From RUG334 sp045599645 (GTDB lineage: Bacteria; Muiribacteriota; Ozemobacteria; Ozemobacterales; Ozemobacteraceae), in contig JAZRWI010000055.1 in assembly GCA_045599645.1 (NCBI GenBank), forward strand, positions 13,536 to 77,535: a stretch of 64,000 bases of DNA. The letters run 5' to 3'. Under the pieces are notes generated by a model. It saw only the letters and a list, made by a program, of their open reading frames with translations, was not told where the DNA came from and made no database searches. Of this stretch, positions 8,190 through 16,540 are shown piece after piece. The position numbers and the translations under genes are program-made. Position 1 is the stretch's first letter. The number at the start of each line of letters is the position of its first letter.

Positions 8190-11100
8190 TGCTAAGCTCC
8201 CTGCAAAAGACTTCCTGGTTTTCTGATGGTTCACAGACCTTAAGCTTATCTGAAATCTTATCGTATGTGTTTTTATCTATGAATATCTTGCTGGAAACAG
8301 CACTCTTAGTTTTTGCTTCTAAGGCTTCTGCTTCTTTTAATATTGGTCCCATTAATAAAAATTCTCGTCTTCTGGCTTTCTGTCCGGCAAAGCCTATCAT
8401 AACACTGCCTGTGGCAAGGCCAATACCGTTTTCAATAGTGAATAACCCTTGTTTGGAGCGTTCTTCATTGAATTGTTTCAAGCTTTCACGCATTTCCAAG
8501 GCAGCTTTGCAAGCATTTAGCGCATGCTCCGGGCTTTTTTCCCCATAAAATGCAGCAGATATGGCATCGCCAATAATTTTTTCGATTGAGCCACCGTATT
8601 TGGTTATTGCTTTTTCCATTAGTGTAAAATAATCATTCAAAAGGCTTACAACAACTTCAGGTTCATTTTTTTCTGATATTGTAGTGAAACTTCTAATATC
8701 AGAACTTAATATCGTAACATCGGCACTTGTAATTGTGTTGTTATTGTTGGTAGCAAGACTGTTATAAAGCTTATCTGATACAAAACGTCTGAGCTTTTCG
8801 CGTTCACAAAGACCTTCTGACATTTTATTAAAGGAATCACTGAGTTCTTCCATTTCATCGCCCGTTTCTATTTTTGTATTTACATTAAAATGCCCATTGC
8901 TTATTTCTGTTACAAATTTTGTTAGGGCGTTAATCGGAGCTAACAGGGCACCAACTAGGAGGTCAGATAATAACGCTATGGCTAATATTGCATAAATTAC
9001 TAAAAGTAAAGCGAATAATTTACTTGAGAAAAAGGTTAAATCTTTATTTGGTATTATTGCTGCAGCTGTCAGAAGTAAGGCGCTGTCACGTATATAATTC
9101 CATTTTTTTATTATAATACTATCGGGGGTATAACTTATTTCAGTATCAGATGATTTCTTATTTAAGGCTTTTTGAGCAGCACCTTTGAGCAGTGGATAAT
9201 ATGGATATGGTGCCTTCAGAGGAGTTATTTCCACAAAATTGGCTTCAGTGCGATTAAAAATGCCGTATTCAATGCGAGCATTGCCAATTTGCTGTGATAA
9301 GAGTGATAAATTTGGATTTATTATTTTTGCCCACAGAACTTTACCAATTTCATAAATAGCTACCGTAGATAATACTATAAAATCAGGATTATTTGGCGAA
9401 TTTTTGTCTGATACGAGCATATAGGAAACCTTGTTGCTTAAGGCTATATTTTCACTGGGTATTATATGACTTTCACGCGCCAATATGTTTTGGTTGTTAT
9501 AGGCCTTTGTATAAGAATCAGTGTAACTTGAAAGCAGTATATACTGCTCATTATTCTTAATATTTTGAAGAGTGCTTTCGTCAAGCAGACGCATATCACT
9601 CATGATTTTATACATATTAATTATTGAAGAGAATTTTACGGAAAAGGTATTCTTGGTTTTACCCAAATCGGCTAAGTTGCCTGATTTATCTAATAAGTAG
9701 ATTTTGGCAATTATTTCTGATTTTTTTTGCCCTGGTATTAATCTATCGTTCTTTAGGGAGCCCCAAAAGTAATCAGAAGAATTTTCGTAGTATTTTTGGC
9801 TGATAAATTGTTTGAATTCAAGAAGATTAATATTGGCGTCCGTCAATATATCATTTTTGTATTTGCTTAGAAGAGCAAGTCTTTCTGCCATCGTATTTTC
9901 TATACTATTGATAAGGAGAGTTTGCTCTTTTTCTGAGACAAGAATATATATGCACCATAGACCTGTTACTGGTATTATTACTGCCATTAGAACAATAGCC
10001 CTAACTTTTAAAGGAAGTAAAACCCTTGGACTAATAAAGCTAAATATACTATTAAGCAGAATAACGCATAATAAAGCGATTATTATGCATATAATAATAT
10101 TGCAGTATTTTTGATATTCCTGAAAATTATTGGTTAATTCACTTTTTGCAATTGAAACGGATATGGCATTGTTGTTTATGAAATTTTTATATTTTAGGTA
10201 TTCTTCCGGATTAAATTTTTTATGGCTTTCTAAATAGTTTGAAAAATATGAAGGGAAAGGGATTTTATAGGTTATGGTATTTTCATCAGTTTCCCAAGCA
10301 GGAGCTTTTATTGATTCTTTTAATATATTTCTGGTTGTTAGTAAGTTTTCTTTATCTAAGCTATTTCGGGTAATACTTTCCAAGAATTTCGAGATTGAAA
10401 TATCAGAGCTTTTTACCATTATCAAATAGGTTCCAAGTATTTTAATAACATTATTACTTTCTTTTAACAATAAAGGGCAATAATATTGATAAATATTCTG
10501 GTTAATATTATTGGTTGAAAATGAACCATAACATGTTCTTGGATCGCTTAAGTCTAAATTGAACAAGGATATGCTTTTAGCACATTCATACATATAAGCG
10601 TTTGTGCGGGAGCCGTCATCTAAGGTATAGAGTTTTTCTATTATATTTATTTTATCATTAACATATTGTCTGTTTGATTCAATAATAGGCTTAACTATTG
10701 GTTTATATGTAAAATAATTATAATTTCGCCCCAAGAAAGCGTTTACAAAATTATTCTTATATATTTCATCCTTAAAAATATGATTAGGATCATCTACTAC
10801 AATGTCTTTAAAATCATAGCCACAGCTAATGAATAAAAATGGTTTTATACCATATTTTTCCATTAAAAATTGATTAGATTTTTTTATAAAATCAGTAGTG
10901 ATATAGTCTGGTTCGCAGCCTTCTCCAAATGAAAATTTGTAATTATTATTATCCAGATCCGGGAATTTAAAATATTCTTCAAGGTCCTTTAATGCTTTTT
11001 CAATATATGACTCTGGTTTCAAATCATCGCGAAATTTATTTATTGCGTTGAGAAGTCGTTCTTTAACAAGCTCTTCATTTATTGAGGACTGGCGTTCAGC

Positions 11101-11205
11101 GAGATTTTTAAAATAAAAACTTAAATATAAAAGCGGAATTATTGAAAGAATAAAAACAAAAAAGATTCCCAAGGCTTTTGAGAATCCTTTTTGTTTAATT
11201 TGCAT
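8179..11205 (-). CDS. Receptor-type class III nucleotide cyclase, C1-like half (transition-state residues lost)
   Basis: The 1008-residue protein has the same layout as its downstream neighbour: an N-terminal transmembrane segment, an extracytoplasmic domain, paired central transmembrane segments (about 365-425), a second extracytoplasmic domain, a last transmembrane segment, HAMP and a cyclase domain. Here both metal-binding Asp residues are intact (SSDIRSF Asp836; IIGDA Asp880), but the DYTVIG..NLAAR segment reads FLLMGPILKEAEA: Lys957 replaces the catalytic Asn and Ala961 the Arg. That is the pattern of a C1-type subunit that needs a partner. It starts 14 bases after the trmJ stop with no ribosome site; a TATTAC six bases before the ATG could be a -10 box, otherwise it is read through from trmJ. 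Confidence 0.86.
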   Translation of the reverse strand: MQIKQKGFSKALGIFFVFILSIIPLLYLSFYFKNLAERQSSINEELVKERLLNAINKFRDDLKPESYIEKALKDLEEYFKFPDLDNNNYKFSFGEGCEPDYITTDFIKKSNQFLMEKYGIKPFLFISCGYDFKDIVVDDPNHIFKDEIYKNNFVNAFLGRNYNYFTYKPIVKPIIESNRQYVNDKINIIEKLYTLDDGSRTNAYMYECAKSISLFNLDLSDPRTCYGSFSTNNINQNIYQYYCPLLLKESNNVIKILGTYLIMVKSSDISISKFLESITRNSLDKENLLTTRNILKESIKAPAWETDENTITYKIPFPSYFSNYLESHKKFNPEEYLKYKNFINNNAISVSIAKSELTNNFQEYQKYCNIIICIIIALLCVILLNSIFSFISPRVLLPLKVRAIVLMAVIIPVTGLWCIYILVSEKEQTLLINSIENTMAERLALLSKYKNDILTDANINLLEFKQFISQKYYENSSDYFWGSLKNDRLIPGQKKSEIIAKIYLLDKSGNLADLGKTKNTFSVKFSSIINMYKIMSDMRLLDESTLQNIKNNEQYILLSSYTDSYTKAYNNQNILARESHIIPSENIALSNKVSYMLVSDKNSPNNPDFIVLSTVAIYEIGKVLWAKIINPNLSLLSQQIGNARIEYGIFNRTEANFVEITPLKAPYPYYPLLKGAAQKALNKKSSDTEISYTPDSIIIKKWNYIRDSALLLTAAAIIPNKDLTFFSSKLFALLLVIYAILAIALLSDLLVGALLAPINALTKFVTEISNGHFNVNTKIETGDEMEELSDSFNKMSEGLCEREKLRRFVSDKLYNSLATNNNNTITSADVTILSSDIRSFTTISEKNEPEVVVSLLNDYFTLMEKAITKYGGSIEKIIGDAISAAFYGEKSPEHALNACKAALEMRESLKQFNEERSKQGLFTIENGIGLATGSVMIGFAGQKARRREFLLMGPILKEAEALEAKTKSAVSSKIFIDKNTYDKISDKLKVCEPSENQEVFCRELSIEQ

Positions 11206-11219
11206 TGCTTTGTAATATG

Positions 11220-12008
11220 TTATTTCTTTGGCCTTACGTATTTCTTCATGAAACCATTGAGATTGGAGAAGATACCCATAAGTATATTTACTTCGCGTGC
11301 GGTTGGGGAAGAACGATGGAAAAATGCTCTTAAAACCTGAAACAAATCGTCAGGATTTACAAGTGGTAAGAATTCGCACATACTGAGCACCCTCGTCATG
11401 TGGGCATATAGCTTAGCCAGTTCATCTGTTGTTGCTGGCTGTTCTAATGGGTCGTCAGCCTGAGCTTTTTTCAATGGAACTGGATTACCGAATTTCTGGA
11501 ACAATTCATAGGCTATGAGTAATACTGCCTGTGAAAGATTGAGAGATGTGCAGGCTGTATCTGTTACAACTCTCATGCAACCCATGCAATGCTGTAAATC
11601 GTCTTTGGTAAGACCCCATTCTTCACGACCGAAGAGAATTGAAACCGGGCCCTTTGCCAAAACCTTTTCTATTCTTTCGAGACCTTCCTGAACAGTATAG
11701 TTAGGTTCGTGATATTCACCACGTCTGTTTGCTGTTCCCAATACAAGGACGCTTCCTTGAATTGCTTCTGGTATAGTCTGGTATACCTTTGCGTTATTTA
11801 ATAAATCCTGCGAATGCATGGCCATTTTTATGGCATCGCTGTTGAGTTCACAACCTGGTCTGACTAGACAAAGGTTATGAAGACCAAAGTTATTCATTGC
11901 ACGGCAGGTGGAACCGATGTTCAATGGTCCCTGTGGTTCGACCAAAACAATACGTATATTATCTAACAGCGGGTTTTGCTGTGGTTCTGGAAAATTCCTA
12001 TCAGTCAC
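11220..12008 (-). CDS. trmJ: tRNA (cytidine/uridine-2'-O-)methyltransferase, TrmJ-type SPOUT enzyme
   Basis: 2'-O-methylation of nucleotide 32 in tRNA, using SAM. The trefoil-knot SPOUT motifs are clear: NIGSTCRAMNNFG near the N terminus, ILFGREEWGLT in the middle, and LNLSQAVLLIAYEL, followed by the C-terminal helical extension typical of TrmJ. Two GTG codons are possible starts; GTG 12008 has GGAG eight bases upstream, whereas GTG 12017 overlaps that GGAG, so the shorter form (262 residues) is preferred. It lies just downstream of tRNA-Val and just upstream of the cyclase pair, with which it may be co-transcribed. Exact position and base specificity are from family knowledge. Confidence 0.88.
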   Translation of the reverse strand: MTDRNFPEPQQNPLLDNIRIVLVEPQGPLNIGSTCRAMNNFGLHNLCLVRPGCELNSDAIKMAMHSQDLLNNAKVYQTIPEAIQGSVLVLGTANRRGEYHEPNYTVQEGLERIEKVLAKGPVSILFGREEWGLTKDDLQHCMGCMRVVTDTACTSLNLSQAVLLIAYELFQKFGNPVPLKKAQADDPLEQPATTDELAKLYAHMTRVLSMCEFLPLVNPDDLFQVLRAFFHRSSPTAREVNILMGIFSNLNGFMKKYVRPKK

Positions 12009-12068
12009 AATATTCACTCCGGATAAAACCTAGAAAATTTTTATTAATACATATATGTACATAAAAAA

Positions 12069-12142
12069 TAGGCTCGCTCGGATTCGAACCGAGGACCCCC
12101 ACCATGTCACGGTGGTGCTCTAACCAACTGAGCCACGAGCCT
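12069..12142 (-). tRNA. tRNA-Val (anticodon GAC)
   Basis: The minus strand folds as a full cloverleaf: 7-bp acceptor AGGCTCG/CGAGCCT, D stem GCTC/GAGC, anticodon stem CCACC/GGTGG with loop GTGACAT (U33, anticodon GAC), T arm CTCGG-TTCGAAT-CCGAG, and discriminator A. CCA is not encoded; a T run follows directly and may end transcription. Confidence 0.95.
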
Positions 12143-12215
12143 TTGAACAAAAGCATAATATCATGCCTTAATATAGTTGTCAACTCTTTTTTTTGTGGTT
12201 AAGTTATCAAAGTTA

Positions 12216-12650
12216 TCAAACTAGAACAGCATTAGCAAGATAGCATTCTTTTATATAATCACGCGGTTGGTAGTAAAAGTCGCTATTATAGTTAGAAATC
12301 CAATCATTTACTTTTGAAGAAAAAACATCTAATAGAGCGTCAATAGGATGACTTTGAGAAGCCGTATCTTCAATTACTCTAGAATAAACTTCACCAATGT
12401 CCCAATAATCAGGAACAGTGTATTTACACTTACCTACATTGTCAAAATCACCAGCAGGAATATTGAACTTAGCAATAAAGTCATCTGCAACTTTCTCAAT
12501 TGGCTCACAATGCAATATATCTGCATAATTATATATATGATTCAATACTTTTTTGCCCAGAAAATTTACAAGTTCAGAACGTTTTAGACGCCTTTTTCGT
12601 CCAATATATTCTATTATGCTACAAATATAAAACAAAGAACTGCTATTCAT
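12216..12650 (-). CDS. DUF3791-like protein, partner of the DUF3990 gene
   Basis: About 144 residues. The N-terminal 60 residues (an IIEYIGRKRRLKRSELVNFL helix, then HIYNYADILHCEPIEKVADDFI) resemble the DUF3791 fold that usually sits next to DUF3990 genes. The C-terminal part, from about residue 75, is polar and was not recognised. The ATG at 12650 overlaps the 3' end of the DUF3990 gene by eight bases, and GAGG lies upstream, so the two are translationally coupled. A TTG one codon earlier is an alternative start. The likely role is the cognate partner or antitoxin of the DUF3990 protein, an inference from pairing. Confidence 0.62.
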   Translation of the reverse strand: MNSSSLFYICSIIEYIGRKRRLKRSELVNFLGKKVLNHIYNYADILHCEPIEKVADDFIAKFNIPAGDFDNVGKCKYTVPDYWDIGEVYSRVIEDTASQSHPIDALLDVFSSKVNDWISNYNSDFYYQPRDYIKECYLANAVLV

Positions 12651-13107
12651 CAATACTGACCTCTACTGCTTCTTTGAATTTCAATATATCTAAGGCTTTT
12701 GTAGTGTGAAAACTTATCTGATGAGTAGGTTTTTTGAATTTGGCAAGTGCCCAAAAAGCTTCTCTGGAAATCTTTCCATCAATAAAATTCTGAACATAAT
12801 TAAATATAGTGTCATTAGCCATAGGACCTTCGACAATATCGTAGTTATGGGGTTTTCCTGTGCGACAGGCAGCAATAAAATCGAGCCATTCTTCTGTCAT
12901 TTCTGAAAAAATTTTTATTTTCAGTTTATTGTTATGAAAATATTCATAACAGTTTACTATTCCTTTTTCCATGTCGCGTGTAGCCCAACGTTTTGCTTGT
13001 TCAAACATATTAGTACAATAAAAACCAAAATAGAAATCTTTATTATATCTTTCTATTCTGATTTCAGGCTCTTCAACGATTATCTTACTGCCGTGATAAA
13101 GTATCAT
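12643..13107 (-). CDS. DUF3990 protein (predicted ADP-ribosyltransferase-like)
   Basis: The protein begins ILYHGS, the His-Gly motif of many ADP-ribosyltransferase folds. It continues with the DUF3990 signatures NKDFYFGFYCT, EQAKRWATRD, EWLDFIAACR, the EGPMANDTIF segment and PTHQISFHT. The family is predicted to use NAD, and its members are found beside DUF3791 genes. I prefer the ATG at 13107 because family members normally start just before LYHGS; an in-frame ATG at 13131 would add eight residues. Neither start has a strong ribosome site. The pair resembles a two-gene toxin/antitoxin or host-interaction module, but activity is unproven. Confidence 0.75.
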   Translation of the reverse strand: MILYHGSKIIVEEPEIRIERYNKDFYFGFYCTNMFEQAKRWATRDMEKGIVNCYEYFHNNKLKIKIFSEMTEEWLDFIAACRTGKPHNYDIVEGPMANDTIFNYVQNFIDGKISREAFWALAKFKKPTHQISFHTTKALDILKFKEAVEVSIDE

Positions 13108-13301
13108 AACATGCTCACTGTTGATTTTCATTCAATATAAACTATCCTTTTCAATTAAGCAAGCATCAAAGGTTTATAAAAATATAAAAAAATGAAAAAC
13201 GAACTATACTCTTGTTAATTTAATTATGAAAATCAACAATTAACAATTGGGTTAGGGCAACAAGAGGATGTTATTGTTTGCTTTTATCTTTGAGGGTTTT
13301 G

Positions 13302-13310
13302 TGTTACAAT
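13302..13310 (+). promoter_or_regulatory. Extended -10 promoter of the apbE operon
   Basis: TGT-TACAAT (extended -10) lies about 28 bases upstream of the apbE-like ATG, leaving room for the GAGG ribosome site. No good -35 box was seen. The gap from 13132 to here holds only AT-rich sequence with a short AACAATT doublet. Confidence 0.5.
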
Positions 13311-13338
13311 CAGCCTACTAATTGGATGAGGCATTGCT

Positions 13339-14505
13339 ATGGACGAAGAAAATAAAGTTAATTCAACAAATGAAAGTGCTGAAGAAAATCTTCAGCAGGA
13401 AAATAATGAAAATATGTCAGAACAGCGAGTTCCAAGGAATCCGGCTGATATTGAACTGACCCCTGAGGAAATAAAGAAGAACCTTAAGAAGCGTTTGATA
13501 AGCACCAGTATTCTCATTATTCTGCTGGTTCTTATAAGCTCATTTTTCTACGTTCATGGCGATACAATGTATTTTGAAGATACCCGTTTCCTGATGAATA
13601 CTGCTTATACCATCAAAACTTATGGTATCAAAGGTTTCCTTGGAATGCAGGCCGCTTTCAAGAAAATACAGCAGATTGAAAATCTGACGTCCTTTTATCA
13701 GCCTGGGTCAGGCGTTTCTAATTTAAATAAAACAGGCTCATATAATTACGATTTTAATAATAAGCAGAAACGTGACCTGCTTCGCGAAATAGCCATGGGC
13801 GCAAAATTCATGTATGAAAATACTGATGGCTATTTTGATCCAAGCTTTGCTGCACTTCATGAAATTTATGGTTTCCATACTTCTGATAAGACTGGCAGAA
13901 TTCCTGATGAAGCAGAATTGTCTAGGACTCTTCTTCAGTGTGGTTATAACCATGTTCTTCATATAGAAGGTGACAAGCTTAAATTGAACTCTGGTTCAAT
14001 GGTCGATTTTGGTGGTATTGTCGGTGGGTATTCAATTGTGTTTGCTAAGGCAATTCTTCAGGCCGCCGGCTGTAAGGCTTTTTTAATTGATGATGCCGGA
14101 GATATATGGTTTGAAGGTGAAAAACCGGATAAATCACCTTGGAAGATAGCGGTAAAAGACCCTCGTGGTGGTGCAAGCCTTGCTATGATTGTTTCCAAGA
14201 CACCACTGGCTATTTCGACATCTGGCAGCTACGAACGCTATGTAACTGTTGATGGTAAAAAATACGGGCATATAATGGATCCAAAGACTGGTAAGCCTGC
14301 AGATTATTATGATTCTGTGACGGTTGTTACATTAGACCCGATTCAGAGCGATGTTTTGAGCACTGCTTTATTTGCAATGCCGCCTGAAAAAGCATATAAG
14401 TATACAGAAGACAAGAATATTGCAGCCTTGTTTCTTGATAAAAAGGGTGAAATTACTGTCAGCACCAAGGGCAAGCTTTATTTCTCTGATATAAAAGTAA
14501 AATGA
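13339..14505 (+). CDS. apbE: ApbE-family FAD:protein FMN transferase
   Basis: Transfers FMN from FAD to a Thr/Ser of membrane redox proteins such as Rnf or Nqr subunits. The 388-residue protein has an acidic, Gln/Asn-rich N-terminal tail (1-50), a transmembrane anchor (about 52-70) and the ApbE domain: SMVDFGGIVGGYS (flavin/Mg site), DAGDIW, KDPRGGASLA, STSGSYERY, YGHIMDPKTG, and DVLSTALFAM near the end. The usual GGIaKG lysine is Gly here. GAGG precedes the ATG. It is the first gene of a five-gene run joined by ATGA overlaps. No Rnf genes are in the window, so the acceptor protein is unknown. Confidence 0.9.
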   Translation: MDEENKVNSTNESAEENLQQENNENMSEQRVPRNPADIELTPEEIKKNLKKRLISTSILIILLVLISSFFYVHGDTMYFEDTRFLMNTAYTIKTYGIKGFLGMQAAFKKIQQIENLTSFYQPGSGVSNLNKTGSYNYDFNNKQKRDLLREIAMGAKFMYENTDGYFDPSFAALHEIYGFHTSDKTGRIPDEAELSRTLLQCGYNHVLHIEGDKLKLNSGSMVDFGGIVGGYSIVFAKAILQAAGCKAFLIDDAGDIWFEGEKPDKSPWKIAVKDPRGGASLAMIVSKTPLAISTSGSYERYVTVDGKKYGHIMDPKTGKPADYYDSVTVVTLDPIQSDVLSTALFAMPPEKAYKYTEDKNIAALFLDKKGEITVSTKGKLYFSDIKVK

Positions 14506-14900
14506 ACAGCTTAAAGCATTCCTGGTGGAGTAAAAGCGATTACCTGCTGATACTTTTACTAGCTTTTATTGGTCTGATTTCATGGCTAATAAGCAGATAC
14601 GGCTTTTCAGGAGCAGATACTTTCATTATAAAAACCAACAATAACGGTATCGAAACTGTTCAGTCTGTATCACTAGATTCCGACAAAACAATAAAGGTTA
14701 ATGGCAAAGTAGGGGAAATGCTCTTAGAATTCAACTGTAGCAAAGGTGTCAGGGTAGCCTCATCAACCTGTCCGTGCCAGATTTGTGTTAATTCCGGCTG
14801 GAGCCTTTCTGAAGCTTTGATTTGTGTTCCAAATGGTGTAATTGTTCAGCCTGAGTTAAATAGCCAAAAATCAGATAAAGCAGACGCGGTAACCAGATGA
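14502..14900 (+). CDS. NusG domain II-like membrane protein
   Basis: The 132-residue protein has one transmembrane segment (about 14-34) and then the small extracytoplasmic NusG_II-type beta domain with its CPCQICVNSGW cysteine cluster and a VPNGVIV end. Such proteins are commonly encoded between ApbE and Gx-transporter genes, and that is the arrangement here. The function is unknown. The ATG overlaps the apbE stop as ATGA, so expression is coupled. Confidence 0.85.
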   Translation: MNSLKHSWWSKSDYLLILLLAFIGLISWLISRYGFSGADTFIIKTNNNGIETVQSVSLDSDKTIKVNGKVGEMLLEFNCSKGVRVASSTCPCQICVNSGWSLSEALICVPNGVIVQPELNSQKSDKADAVTR

Positions 14901-15406
14901 TGGAAGAAGAAAAACGAAAACGTATTCATGAACTGACTCTTACTGCAATTCTGATTGCTGCAGCAACTGGACTGCAGATGCTGGAGGCGCCGCTTCCAAG
15001 GATACTGCCATGGCTTAAGCTTGGTCTTGCCAATATTATTACTTTATTTGCGATTATACGATTAGGCGGGGTAAAGGGAATTGCCATTGCTGCCTTAAGA
15101 ACCTGTCTGGCTGCTTTTATATTAGGCAGTTTCCTGTCGCCGATACATATGCTTTCATTTGCCGGGGCAGTATCTGCTGCCATTGTAATGTATATGATAT
15201 CTAATTTTTTGCCAAAGACTTCTATTTGCATTATTAGTATATTTGGTGCTATAACAAGTAACATTGCACAGCTTGGTGTTGTGCAGTCTATGTTTGCTTC
15301 AAATATGCCGCTATGGTTTCACTTAGCGCTTATAATCTGGATAGGCATACCTTCGGGTATGATTGTTGGAAAAATAACATACGAATTGTTAAGGAGAACA
15401 GAATGA
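14897..15406 (+). CDS. Gx transporter family / heptaprenyl diphosphate synthase component I-like membrane protein
   Basis: The 169-residue integral membrane protein has four to five hydrophobic segments. It has the family opening (LTLTAILIAAATGLQMLE followed by PRILPWLKLGLANIITL) and the inner motif GGVKGIAIAALRT. Older annotation calls it heptaprenyl diphosphate synthase component I; the membrane topology fits an ECF-like substrate-binding transporter component better. It joins its neighbours by ATGA overlaps at both ends. The substrate is unknown, possibly related to the flavin or quinone chemistry of ApbE (an inference). Confidence 0.85.
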   Translation: MMEEEKRKRIHELTLTAILIAAATGLQMLEAPLPRILPWLKLGLANIITLFAIIRLGGVKGIAIAALRTCLAAFILGSFLSPIHMLSFAGAVSAAIVMYMISNFLPKTSICIISIFGAITSNIAQLGVVQSMFASNMPLWFHLALIIWIGIPSGMIVGKITYELLRRTE

Positions 15407-16023
15407 CTATTGCACTTCCTAAGATATATCTAGCCTCTAAGTCACCGCGTCGTCACGAAATTTTGCACGGTTTACATATTCCATTTGAATATATTGAGTC
15501 TCCTTATGAAGAAAAGATTTCCGACGTTGCAGACCTGGTTCCGGAAGAAAAATCAGCCAAGCTTGCCAGCTTAAAGGCAATGTATGCTGCAAATGCAATG
15601 GACTCGGGTCTCATTATCGGTGCCGATACTATAGTTGTTGACGGTTCAGAAATTCTTGGTAAGCCGAAGGATAGAGCCGATGCTAAGCGTATGCTGACCG
15701 AACTTTCGGGGAAAAAGCATCGTGTCATTACTGGTCTTTCATTGGTTGATGCCGGTCAGAACAAGACTTATTCTCATTCAGAAATAACCTACGTATATTT
15801 CAGAGAGCTTTCAGAAAAGGATATAGAAACATATCTTGATACGAATGAACCTTATGATAAAGCTGGTGCATACGGTATTCAAGGCCATGCCGGACTTTTC
15901 GTTGAAAAGATAGAAGGCTGTTATTTCAATGTAGTTGGTTTTCCGGTTGTTGCTTTTAATAATATCATGAAGGCAGCAGGATATGATCTGGTTGATTTTA
16001 TGAAATTAGAGGCAAAGAAATGA
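15403..16023 (+). CDS. maf: Maf nucleoside triphosphate pyrophosphatase
   Basis: House-cleaning hydrolysis of dTTP/UTP-like nucleotides to monophosphates in the cytoplasm. The 206-residue protein shows the full Maf set: LASKSPRRHEIL near the start, GADTIVV (metal Asp), LGKPKD, LSGKKHRVITG and the C-terminal YDKAGAYGIQG..VEKIEGCYFNVVG. The start at 15403 is set by AAGGAG six bases upstream and by the ATGA overlap with the preceding gene. Longer in-frame readings upstream run into the Gx gene and are rejected. Its stop overlaps the coaD start. Confidence 0.93.
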   Translation: MTIALPKIYLASKSPRRHEILHGLHIPFEYIESPYEEKISDVADLVPEEKSAKLASLKAMYAANAMDSGLIIGADTIVVDGSEILGKPKDRADAKRMLTELSGKKHRVITGLSLVDAGQNKTYSHSEITYVYFRELSEKDIETYLDTNEPYDKAGAYGIQGHAGLFVEKIEGCYFNVVGFPVVAFNNIMKAAGYDLVDFMKLEAKK

Positions 16024-16496
16024 AAATAGCTGTGTATCCAGGAAGCTTTGATCCTTTTACCAATGGTCACCTTGACATATTGAAACGTGCTGCTTCTTTG
16101 TTTGATCATGTAATAGTAGGGGTTCTTGTAAATAACAGCAAGAATTGCCTGTTTTCTCCGGAAGAACGTGTAGATTTAATACATGAAGTAACCAAGGATA
16201 TTGAAAACGTAAGAGTTATTCACTTTAACGGTCTGTTGGTTAATTTCTGTAAAAAGGTCGGGGCCTGCGCTGTTATAAGAGGCTTACGAGCAGTTTCTGA
16301 CTATGAATACGAAGTTCAGATGTTTGCAGCAAACTATCATCTGGAACCAAATGTTGAAACAGTTTTCCTGATGTCTCAGCCAAAGTATTCTTTCCTGAGC
16401 TCAAGCGTTGTAAAAGAAATTGCACATTATAAGGGCGATATAACGGATATGGTATCGCCGGCTATTGCAGAAGCAATTAGAGCCAAAATGAAATAA
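16020..16496 (+). CDS. coaD: Phosphopantetheine adenylyltransferase
   Basis: Fourth step of coenzyme A synthesis: adenylation of 4'-phosphopantetheine with ATP. The length of 158 residues is normal. Visible motifs are YPGSFDPFTNGH (nucleotidyltransferase TxGH-type motif), CAVIRGLRAVSDYEYE and YSFLSSSVVKE, equivalent to the usual ISSTxVRE. It is the last gene of the ATGA-linked operon and is followed directly by a shared terminator. Confidence 0.96.
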   Translation: MKIAVYPGSFDPFTNGHLDILKRAASLFDHVIVGVLVNNSKNCLFSPEERVDLIHEVTKDIENVRVIHFNGLLVNFCKKVGACAVIRGLRAVSDYEYEVQMFAANYHLEPNVETVFLMSQPKYSFLSSSVVKEIAHYKGDITDMVSPAIAEAIRAKMK

Positions 16497-16502
16497 ACAG
16501 AT

Positions 16503-16540
16503 AAAAAAATAACCCGCTCGGTTTGAGCGGGTTATTTTTT
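16503..16540. terminator. Bidirectional terminator between coaD and the cysteine desulfurase gene
   Basis: A strong symmetric hairpin, AATAACCCGCTC / GAGCGGGTTATT with a five-base loop, has A and T runs on the two sides. It serves two convergent transcripts, since both stop codons lie within a few bases. Confidence 0.92.

Noticed and set aside
12001..12183. 60-residue minus-strand reading
   Set aside because: It runs through the tRNA-Val gene.
15313..15402. Longer N terminus for Maf
   Set aside because: The extension lies inside the Gx gene; ATG 15403 has AAGGAG and gives the normal family start.
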